24,768 bases of DNA from assembly GCA_036387315.1 (NCBI GenBank), contig DASVTY010000092.1, positions 1 through 24,768 on the forward strand, in the 5' to 3' direction. The notes below the pieces were generated by a model. The model saw only the letters and a program-made list of their open reading frames with translations. It did not search any database and was not told where the DNA came from. Within the stretch, counting starts at the first letter, position 1. Every line of letters begins with the position of its first letter. The DNA comes from JALZCH01 sp036387315 (GTDB lineage: Bacteria > Acidobacteriota > Blastocatellia > Pyrinomonadales > Pyrinomonadaceae). This document shows positions 8,657 through 15,944 of this stretch, one piece after another. The position numbers and the translations under genes were made by a program.

Positions 8657-9886
8657 ATGAAAAATAAAAATCGCATTGTTGCCTGGCTCTCTTTGTTTGC
8701 CATCGGCGCGGCGGCATTTGCGTTAATTGCCGTTCCGGTGTTTTTGATTAAGCCATTTTCGCCGCAAACCGAGCGAGATTTGGCGATTTCGTTCGCGCTT
8801 AAAAGCTGGTCGCCGATTGCAACAATTATTTTGGCAATTTTGGCGCTGTTTGTTGCCGCTTATATTTGGAGAAATTCGCGGCGCTGGTACGGCAAAGCGT
8901 TTTTGATTGTGCCGCTTTTCGTTTTGGCGATTTCGGTTTGGTTCGCGCGCCAAAATCATTTTGAATGGATGTTTAATCCGCTCGCAAATTCGAGTTATGC
9001 CAAAACGAATGATGCCGATTTTGTCTCCGACGACGAGATGGTTCTGGCGATTGAATTAAACGGCGAAGCCGCGGCTTATCCGGTTCGGCAGATGGCTTAT
9101 CATCATCTCGTTCACGATACGGTGGGCGGCGTTCCGATTGTGGCGACTTATTGAACGCTCTGTCACACCGGTCTGGTGTGGGAGACGCGAGTGAACGGGC
9201 GGCAACTGAATTTTCGGCTTGCCGGAATTAACAATCAGAATTTTATTATGCGCGACGAGGAAACCGGCTCGTGGTGGCAGCAGGTTTCGGGCGCTTGCAT
9301 TCAGGGCGAATTAAAGGGAACGAAGCTCGCGCCGGTTTTCCACGACGAGCTGACATTCGGATTGTGGCAGCGCGAAAAACCGAATGGGCGCGTTTTGCGT
9401 CCCGACGAAAAAATTCTGGCGGCTGGAAAATACGAGTCGGACTGGGAAAGCCAGATCGGCAAAATGCCGGTCAATGTTTCGCAGCAGTTGGACAAAACGC
9501 TCGAACCGCGCTCTCTGGTCGTCGGAATCAAAGTCAACGGCGAATCAAAGGCTTATCCGATGTCGGCATTGGAAAAACAAAGTCCGATTATTGACCGGCT
9601 CGGCGACAAACAAATCGTCGTTGTCCTCGGTGCTGACAAAAAATCCGTGCGGGCGTTCGACGCCGAGATTGACGGGCGCAAGCTGGAATTTTTTATCAAA
9701 CCGGACGCGCCGGATTTTCAGTTGACGGACGCCGAAACCGCCAGCGTTTGGGATTTTTCCGGTAAAGCTGCGAGCGGAGAGCTTGCCGGAAAACAGTTGC
9801 AGAAAATCGCTTCGCTTAAAGATTACTGGTTCGATTGGAAAATCTACAATCCGAACACAACGGTTTACGACTTGGGCAATCGGTAA
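8657..9886 (+). CDS. Membrane-anchored tandem DUF3179 protein, probable selenoprotein (in-frame TGA = Sec166)
   Basis: Role unknown; a periplasmic redox function is inferred. Three membrane segments (about residues 7-31, 52-71, 80-97) precede a DUF3179 domain (about 128-290): NGEAAAYPVRQMAYHHLVHD, GVPIVATY, then TGA at 9152-9154, then TLCHTGLVW and DEETGSWWQQVSG. The family normally reads TYCxLC here, so the TGA replaces the first Cys and gives Sec166-T-L-Cys169. The frame continues without any other interruption to TAA at 9884, with full DUF3179 character and normal codon use (409 residues). A SECIS-like hairpin follows the TGA (see 9155-9189). A second, Cys-less DUF3179-like unit occupies about 295-405 (NGESKAYPMSALE, IVVVLGADKKSVRAFD). 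If TGA were a true stop, the product would be 165 residues with the domain cut at its key motif. A nonsense mutation or sequencing error is the alternative. It sits inside the alpha-glucan operon; the link is unclear. Confidence 0.8.
9155..9189 (+). promoter_or_regulatory. Putative bacterial SECIS element
   Basis: Immediately 3' of the in-frame TGA the RNA can form a near-continuous hairpin. A lower stem pairs 9156-9158 with 9187-9189 and 9159-9161 with 9183-9185 (one bulged C at 9186). A U-G wobble and a G-G mismatch follow, then a perfect 6-bp upper stem (CACACC 9164-9169 with GGTGTG 9175-9180). It closes a five-base GGUCU loop (9170-9174). The loop starts 15 bases after the TGA. E. coli fdhF has the same GGUCU in its SelB-binding apical loop, 18 bases after its UGA. 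No covariation test was possible. Confidence 0.72.
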
Positions 9887-9895
9887 TTTGATTCT

Positions 9896-11326
9896 ATGAG
9901 CTACAAAATTTTGCGCGATTTAATGACCAAAGGCGTCATCACGACGCTTTTGATTTCGACAATGCCGCACATTATCGCTGCGCAGCACGCAAACACGCGC
10001 GATTTTTCCAAAGAAACGGCGCGTCCAAGTCAGGATTGGGTAAAAGATGCCGTGATTTACGAAATCTTTCCGCGTCAATATTCCGCGAAAGGCGATTTTA
10101 ATTTTATTACTGCGGATTTAGACCGTTTGAAAGAAACCGGCGTGACTGTTTTGTGGCTGATGCCGATTCATCCGATTGGACGGGAAAAATCGAAAGGCAC
10201 AATCGGTTCGCCTTACGCCGTGCGCGATTATTACGCGATCAATCCCGATTACGGCACGAGCGCGGATTTCAAACGATTCGTTTCGGAAGCGCACAAACGC
10301 GGAATGAAAGTGATTATTGACATCGTGGCAAATCACACGGCTTGGGATTCGGTGATGATGAAAACACGCGCTTTTTACACGCAGGACAAAGCCGGAAACA
10401 TTATTCCGCCGATTCCCGATTGGGCTGATGTGGCGGATTTGAATTATGACAACCCGGAACTAAGAAACTACATGATTGACGTTCTCAAATTCTGGGTGCG
10501 CGAATACGATCTGGACGGCTATCGTTTAGACGTTGCCGGATTTGTGCCAACCGATTTTTGGGAAAAAGCGCGCGAAGAAGTTGATAAAATCAAAAAAGAC
10601 ACGATTTGGCTGGGCGAATGGGAATCGCCGGATTTGCTTGTCAAAGCCTTCGACCTTGATTATTCGTGGGCGATGCACACGGCTCTGACCGAAGTTTTTC
10701 AGGGCGTAAAACCTGCAACGAGAATCCGCGAAACGTGGGAAGCGGACAAAGCTAAAATGCCGAAAGGCGCTCTGCGAATGCGTTTTTCCGACAATCACGA
10801 CGAGCGCCGCGCGATTGCGCGTTTCGGCGAACGCGGCGCGCTCGCCGCTCAGGCTCTCGTTTTTACGCTCGACGGCGTGCCGATGCTTTACAACGGAATG
10901 GAAGTCGGGGACACGTCTGAATCGGGTTATCCGGCGCTGTTTGAAAAAGTGCCGATTTTCTGGCAAAACGAAGTCCGCCGACCCGAATTTCCGCGTTTTT
11001 ACAAAGGAATGACCGCGCTCCGAAAATCATCGCCCGCCTTACGGCGCGGAGATTTGACGTGGCTCAGAAATTCCGACGAAAACCGCATTCTGACTTTTTC
11101 GCGCCACACCGGAAACGAAGAAATTCTGGTTGCAATCAACACTTCCGGTCAGCCGTTTGTCGGAACAATCGAAGCCGCCGGAAATTTTGAAGACGTGACG
11201 CCAAACATCGGCGCTCCGCTTCTTCCGGGACAAAGCGCGTCGGAAACGATAAAAAAAGCAAACGTAGCGCTTCCGGCAATCGCGCTCGATTCGTGGAGTT
11301 ACAGAATTTTTAGAAGAAAGAGCTAA
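9896..11326 (+). CDS. Exported GH13 alpha-amylase family enzyme
   Basis: Probably an endo- or exo-acting alpha-glucanase in the periplasm or outside the cell. The 476-residue protein starts at ATG 9896, nine bases after the DUF3179 stop, with a signal peptide ending about residue 30 (MPHIIAAQ). Unlike the two GH13 enzymes upstream it has no N-terminal Cyc-maltodext domain: the barrel begins at once with WVKDAVIYEIFPRQYS. Catalytic marks are DIVANH (D142), GYRLD (nucleophile D212), GEWE (acid/base E241) and DNHDE (D302), all intact. A short C-terminal beta domain ends in WSYRIFRRKS. It belongs to a different GH13 subgroup from the paralogous pair, so the locus carries at least two types of alpha-glucanase. 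The glucoamylase gene starts six bases after its stop, implying co-transcription. Confidence 0.92.
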   Translation: MSYKILRDLMTKGVITTLLISTMPHIIAAQHANTRDFSKETARPSQDWVKDAVIYEIFPRQYSAKGDFNFITADLDRLKETGVTVLWLMPIHPIGREKSKGTIGSPYAVRDYYAINPDYGTSADFKRFVSEAHKRGMKVIIDIVANHTAWDSVMMKTRAFYTQDKAGNIIPPIPDWADVADLNYDNPELRNYMIDVLKFWVREYDLDGYRLDVAGFVPTDFWEKAREEVDKIKKDTIWLGEWESPDLLVKAFDLDYSWAMHTALTEVFQGVKPATRIRETWEADKAKMPKGALRMRFSDNHDERRAIARFGERGALAAQALVFTLDGVPMLYNGMEVGDTSESGYPALFEKVPIFWQNEVRRPEFPRFYKGMTALRKSSPALRRGDLTWLRNSDENRILTFSRHTGNEEILVAINTSGQPFVGTIEAAGNFEDVTPNIGAPLLPGQSASETIKKANVALPAIALDSWSYRIFRRKS

Positions 11327-11332
11327 CCGCAG

Positions 11333-14300
11333 ATGAGCACAAATAAACGTAAATTAAAAAATCGCAGAATCAAAAAATCATTCGTTTTCATTTTGCCTTT
11401 TTACTTTTTACTTTTTACTTGTTTGAGCGCTGCTCAAACTCTCGCGCCGGGCGCGCCCGGAAAAGACGCGCAATGGGCGAGTGCCGGAAAACAAGGTGTC
11501 GGAACTTCGGTCAGCCTGGAATCAAAAATCTGGTTCACGTTGCAAGGCGGCGCGCTGACGGAAGTTTATTACCCGGATGTCACTGTCGCTAACGTTCATC
11601 TGCTGCAATTTGTCGTGGTCAATCCGAAAACGAAAAGAGTTGAAACCGAGCGCGACGATGCGGTTCACAAAGTCGAAGCGACGCGCCCGGATTCTTTAAC
11701 TTTTCGCCAAATCAACACCGCGAAATCCGGCGAATGGAAAATCACAAAAACTTATGTCACCGACCCGGAACGCGCTTCGGTTTTAATTGACGTTCGATTT
11801 GAACCGAAAAATAAAGATTTGAATTTGTATGTTTATTACGACCCGTCGCTCGGCAACAGCGGGATGGGCGACAGCGCGACGTTGAAATTTGGATTGACGG
11901 CGACCGAAAGTTTTGAGAAAGGCGGAAAGTCTTCGTTTCTTCACATCGAAAATCCGGCTCTCGGAGCGGGCGATGTCATTATCAAAGAATGGACGGTCGG
12001 CTTTTATCAAGTCAGCGACGGGTTTGAACAGTTAAGAACACACGGAAAAATTGTCACGCAATACGTTGATGCAAAAGGCGGAAACGTTGCGATGATGGGG
12101 AAAATCGAAAAGCCTGAGCGCTTTACGGCAATTCTGTCCTTTGCCGACAGCCACGTCAAAGCCAAACAAACCGCATCAGCAACAAAAGACAAAGGTTTTG
12201 CCAAATGTCTCGCCGAATATGAAAAAGGCTGGTCTGATTACGTTAAAACAGTTCGCCGGGTCGAGCCGAAATATCAGGCGCAGTTCAATATGGCGGCGAT
12301 GCAGCTAAAGGCGCACGAAGACAAAACGCATCGCGGCGCAAACATCGCTTCTTTGAGCGTGCCGTGGGGCGGCGGCGAGAATGCGAACGAAAACACGGTC
12401 GCCGGTTATCACCTCGTTTGGTCGCGCGATTTATATCAGGTCGCCACGGCTTATATGGCTTTGGGCGACAAAGAAGCGGCAATCCGCGCGCTCGATTTTC
12501 TTTTTCGAGTCCAGCAAAAACCGGATGGCAGTTTTCCGCAAAACTCTTTTCTCGACGGCAAACCGTTTTGGGGTTCGCTTCAACTCGATGAAGTCGCCTA
12601 TCCGTTGATTCTGGCTTATCAGCTTGGCAGAAACGACCGCGCGACTTGGGAAAGTCACGTCAAAAAAGCCGCCGATTTTATTGTCAGAAACGGACCCAAA
12701 ACGCCGCAGGAGCGTTGGGAAGAAGAAGCCGGATTTTCGCCTTCGACGATTGCAGCGGAAATTGCCGGTCTTGTTTGCGCGTCAGAAATCGCGCGGAAAA
12801 ACGGCGACGAAGCCTCAGCGACAATTTATCTGGCGACCGCAGATGATTGGGCGCGCAAAATCGAAATGTGGACGGCGACGACGACCGGAAAATACGGTGA
12901 CGGCAATTATTATCTGCGAATCACCCAAAACGGCAAGCCGGACGCGGGCGGGAAAATCGAACTCAACAACGGAGCGGGATTTTTCGACGAGCGCGAGATT
13001 GTTGACGCAGGCTTTTTGGAGCTTGTGCGTTTGGGAATTAAACCGGCGGGCGATCCGCTAATTGCCAAATCAGTCAAAGTCATTGACCAAATCATCAAAG
13101 TCAACACGCCGAACGGTGAAGGTTTTTATCGTTACAACCACGACGGCTACGGCGAAATGGACGACGGGCGGCGTTGGAATTGGGACGGGAAATATACGGG
13201 CAAAGGCGGACTTTGGGCTTTGCTTTCGGGCGAGCGCGGACAGTATGAAATTGCGGTATGCGGTATGCGGAATGCGGATTTAAAAGCCAATGAGCAATGC
13301 TTGAGCGAAGCAAAATCTCGACTTGATGCAATGCTCGCTTTTTCCAATGAAGGCTTGATGATTCCCGAACAGGTTTGGGATTCACCGAAAGTTCCGAATG
13401 CAGATTCGCAATTTTCGCCAAACTTAAAATTCGGCGAAGGCACGGGCAGCGCGACTCCGCTCGCCTGGTCAATGGCGCAGTTTATCAGGCTCGCGGTTAA
13501 TTTGCAGGCGGGCAAAAATCTCGAAACGCCTGATGTAGTTTTTGAACGCTATAAAAATGGTATTCCCGGACAGGCGAGCAATTTCGGCGGAATGGACATA
13601 GAAGCTGTAGTTCCAGTCAAAGCGGGCGAAAAATTCAGCTTTTCGCGCAGCACCGTCCCGAATGCGAAAGTCGTATTGTCATTCAAAGGCGTTACACGGA
13701 TGCTCCCGGTTAATGAAAAAGGCGAGTTTCCCATCGAGATTATCGCACCGGAAAAAGAAGAAATCGGACTTCTTGTCGTCCAAACGCCTGACGGAGCAAC
13801 CGCTTTCGAGCGCGTGAGAGTAATTTCATCGGACAAAATCAAGCCGCAGGAATTTTCCCCGGAAACAATCGAAAAAATCAAAAACGCCAAGCAAAGTCCG
13901 ATCATTGAAAACGGGAAAGCGATTTTGTTTTATCGCGGCGCGGCGAAACAAATCAACGTCGCGGGCGATATGACGAACTGGAATTCAGCGCAGATTTTTA
14001 TGCAGCCAATCGCAGAAAATCTGCACGCTATTCAAATTGATGTGCCCTCCGACACTCGCGCCGAATACAAGCTGGTAGTTGACGGCAAATGGATTCAAGA
14101 CCCGCTTAATCCGAACAAACTGGATAACAGCTCGCCCGAAAGCAACAGCTTTTTCGCGATGCCGGAATACAAACCGGCAATTTTAGACACGGGCGGCAAT
14201 GATGTTGTAGAAAAAATTGATTTTAAAAGCCAAGCTCTAAACAATGTGTATCCGGTGCAAACTTATGTTCCGGGCGAGTGCGTCCGAAATTCCTGTCCGG

Positions 14301-14863
14301 CTCTCTATCTTCAGGACGGCGGTGATTACATCAAGCTCGGCGGAGCAGTTCAGATTCAGCAGAATTTAGTCAAAGCCGGAAAAGTAAAGCCGTTTATTAT
14401 GGTTTTCATCAGCCCGAAAGAGCGAACCAAAGAATACTGGGCAAGCGATGATTACGCGCGCTTTTTGGCGACGGAAATCGTTCCCGCGATTGACGCGAAA
14501 TACAACACGATTAAAAACCGCGACGGGCGCGCGATTATCGGCGCTTCTCTGGGCGGCGTGACGAGCCTTTGGGTCGGTTTAAAATATCCAGACAAATTCG
14601 CTCGCATCGGCGGGCAAAGCTCGTCGTTTTGGATTGACAACGAGCGAGTCGTTAAAGAACTCGCCAGGCTCGATCCGGCTAAAACCAAATTCACTTTTTA
14701 TCTTGACGACGGCACATTTGAAGGCTCGGAAGACACGCGCCGCGTTAATGTGATGCTGCGCGGCAAAGGTTACCCGGTGGCTTATGTCGAAGGCGCGACC
14801 GCGCATAATTGGACGAGCTGGCGCGACCGTTTGGCAGACGCTTTTATCGCTTTAATGAATTGA
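11333..14863 (+). CDS. Exported glucoamylase (GH15) fused to CBM48-like module and Fes/CE1-type esterase
   Basis: Releases glucose from the non-reducing ends of alpha-glucans; the fused esterase suggests action on an acylated substrate or product. After a basic N-terminus and signal peptide (cleavage about SAA/Q, 34-35) come a Glucodextran_N-type beta domain (about 36-300, opening LAPGAPGKDAQWASAGKQGVG) and the (alpha/alpha)6 GH15 domain (about 315-735). This contains WSRDLYQVATAY, ERWEEEAGFSPST with the catalytic acid among E463-E465, and GERGQYE with base E634. An Ig-like stretch (about 740-850), a CBM48/E-set module (about 867-950, INVAGDMTNWNSAQ) and an alpha/beta-hydrolase esterase (about 966-1176) follow. 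The esterase shows a GASLGG elbow (S1072), acidic candidates D1125/D1126/E1130 and H1158. At 1176 residues it is far longer than plain bacterial glucoamylases. All modules are in one uninterrupted frame. Confidence 0.9.
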   Translation: MSTNKRKLKNRRIKKSFVFILPFYFLLFTCLSAAQTLAPGAPGKDAQWASAGKQGVGTSVSLESKIWFTLQGGALTEVYYPDVTVANVHLLQFVVVNPKTKRVETERDDAVHKVEATRPDSLTFRQINTAKSGEWKITKTYVTDPERASVLIDVRFEPKNKDLNLYVYYDPSLGNSGMGDSATLKFGLTATESFEKGGKSSFLHIENPALGAGDVIIKEWTVGFYQVSDGFEQLRTHGKIVTQYVDAKGGNVAMMGKIEKPERFTAILSFADSHVKAKQTASATKDKGFAKCLAEYEKGWSDYVKTVRRVEPKYQAQFNMAAMQLKAHEDKTHRGANIASLSVPWGGGENANENTVAGYHLVWSRDLYQVATAYMALGDKEAAIRALDFLFRVQQKPDGSFPQNSFLDGKPFWGSLQLDEVAYPLILAYQLGRNDRATWESHVKKAADFIVRNGPKTPQERWEEEAGFSPSTIAAEIAGLVCASEIARKNGDEASATIYLATADDWARKIEMWTATTTGKYGDGNYYLRITQNGKPDAGGKIELNNGAGFFDEREIVDAGFLELVRLGIKPAGDPLIAKSVKVIDQIIKVNTPNGEGFYRYNHDGYGEMDDGRRWNWDGKYTGKGGLWALLSGERGQYEIAVCGMRNADLKANEQCLSEAKSRLDAMLAFSNEGLMIPEQVWDSPKVPNADSQFSPNLKFGEGTGSATPLAWSMAQFIRLAVNLQAGKNLETPDVVFERYKNGIPGQASNFGGMDIEAVVPVKAGEKFSFSRSTVPNAKVVLSFKGVTRMLPVNEKGEFPIEIIAPEKEEIGLLVVQTPDGATAFERVRVISSDKIKPQEFSPETIEKIKNAKQSPIIENGKAILFYRGAAKQINVAGDMTNWNSAQIFMQPIAENLHAIQIDVPSDTRAEYKLVVDGKWIQDPLNPNKLDNSSPESNSFFAMPEYKPAILDTGGNDVVEKIDFKSQALNNVYPVQTYVPGECVRNSCPALYLQDGGDYIKLGGAVQIQQNLVKAGKVKPFIMVFISPKERTKEYWASDDYARFLATEIVPAIDAKYNTIKNRDGRAIIGASLGGVTSLWVGLKYPDKFARIGGQSSSFWIDNERVVKELARLDPAKTKFTFYLDDGTFEGSEDTRRVNVMLRGKGYPVAYVEGATAHNWTSWRDRLADAFIALMN
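13250..13277. repeat. Heptanucleotide tandem repeat in the glucoamylase gene
   Basis: About four copies of a 7-base TATGCGG-type unit (units at 13250, 13257, 13264 and 13271; the first and last vary at one base) lie a few codons after the GH15 catalytic base. They encode part of a Cys-containing segment (IAVCGMRNAD) that differs from the usual family sequence there. The unit length is not a multiple of three, so gain or loss of one unit would shift the frame. Confidence 0.75.
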
Positions 14864-14917
14864 GGCGAAAATGCGAGCTGGCGGAATTAAAACCATAATT
14901 CAGCTTTTTATTCGTTT

Positions 14918-15859
14918 ATGACTACGGAAATAACGCTCGCCGCCGATTTGGGCGGCACAAATTTGAGAATGGCTGCTGTTGACGCAGACGGCAGCATTCT
15001 TTATCGCACGCGGCGGGAAACTCCGCGCGGCGAGCGCGCCGACGAAGTTGTCTGCGCGATTGTCGAAGCGGCGGAAGAATGCCGCGCAAACTGCCGGGAA
15101 TTTAAAATCAAAGCGCTGGCGGCGGCTGTTCCGGGAACAGTTTCGTTTGAAAGCGGAGTCGTGATGCACGCGCCGAATGTCCCGGCGATTAACGGTTTTC
15201 GGATGGGCGCTTCGCTCGAACACGAATTAAATTTGCCGGTTTTGCTCGAAAACGACGCCAATGCGGCGGCAATCGGCGAGGCTTGGCTCGGCGCATCGCG
15301 CAGCGTCAAAAATTCGATTTTGGTTACGCTCGGAACCGGAGTCGGAGGCGGAATAATTATTGACGGAAAGATTTTGCGCGGCATTGACGGAACGGCGGCG
15401 GAAATCGGACACATTTGCGTCGAACCGTTCGGCGCGCCGTGCGGGTGCGGCTCGCGCGGCTGCGTCGAGCAATACGCCTCGGCGACCGCGATTGTACGGC
15501 TCGTGCAGGAAAACGCTGCGCGCTATCCGAAATCGAAATTGCCGGGCAAACTGCGCTTAACTTCCGAAGATGTTTACGAAGCCGGAAAAGCGGGTGACGA
15601 ATTGGCGCTCGAAGTTTTCCGGCAAATGGGTTTTTATCTCGGTTTGTCGCTCGCCGGGCTGGTTAATGTCCTAAATCCTGAGATGATTATCATCGGCGGC
15701 GGCGCGGCTGCCGGGTGGGATTTATTCATCAGGCATCTGAAAGAAACCGTCCGCGAGCGCGCTTACCGCGAACCGACGGAAAGAGCAAAAATCGAACGCG
15801 CCGTGTGCGGAGACGACGCCGGAATTTTAGGAGCGGCGCGGTTGGCGTTCGGCAAATAA
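14918..15859 (+). CDS. ROK-family glucokinase
   Basis: Phosphorylates glucose to glucose-6-phosphate with ATP in the cytoplasm, the last step of this locus. The 313-residue length fits ROK sugar kinases. Visible marks are the phosphate-binding N-terminus AADLGGTNLRMAAVD, the catalytic ENDANAAA (D113), the GTGVGGG loop, and the ROK zinc site formed by H165 and the Cys of CGCGSRGC (C175, C177, C182) followed by VEQYAS. IIIGGGAAAGWDLF near the C-terminus is the second nucleotide-binding segment. No signal peptide or DNA-binding helix-turn-helix is present, so it is a kinase rather than a ROK repressor. It begins 54 bases after the glucoamylase and is the last gene of the run; the next gene converges on it. 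Glucose as substrate is inferred from the family and from the glucose-releasing neighbours. Confidence 0.93.
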   Translation: MTTEITLAADLGGTNLRMAAVDADGSILYRTRRETPRGERADEVVCAIVEAAEECRANCREFKIKALAAAVPGTVSFESGVVMHAPNVPAINGFRMGASLEHELNLPVLLENDANAAAIGEAWLGASRSVKNSILVTLGTGVGGGIIIDGKILRGIDGTAAEIGHICVEPFGAPCGCGSRGCVEQYASATAIVRLVQENAARYPKSKLPGKLRLTSEDVYEAGKAGDELALEVFRQMGFYLGLSLAGLVNVLNPEMIIIGGGAAAGWDLFIRHLKETVRERAYREPTERAKIERAVCGDDAGILGAARLAFGK

Positions 15860-15944
15860 ATGTATTGACAGAGAAGGTTTAAAAGAATTACCGAAAAAAC
15901 AAGCGGTACATCATCAGCTTTTCAGAATCAATTTACTCCATTAT

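Noticed and set aside
9152..9154. Internal TGA read as a simple nonsense mutation making two pseudogene fragments
   Set aside because: The TGA falls exactly on a conserved redox Cys, the frame beyond it is intact for 244 codons, and a GGUCU-loop hairpin follows. Kept as an alternative but judged less likely.
9176..9886. Independent gene starting at GTG 9176
   Set aside because: The GTG lies inside the hairpin within the conserved TLCHTGLVW segment and has no ribosome binding site; it is the continuation of the upstream frame.
15860..15944. Terminator between the convergent glucokinase and SpoIID-type genes
   Set aside because: Only a 5-bp TACCG/CGGTA stem with a 10-base loop and no U-tract was seen; too weak to call.
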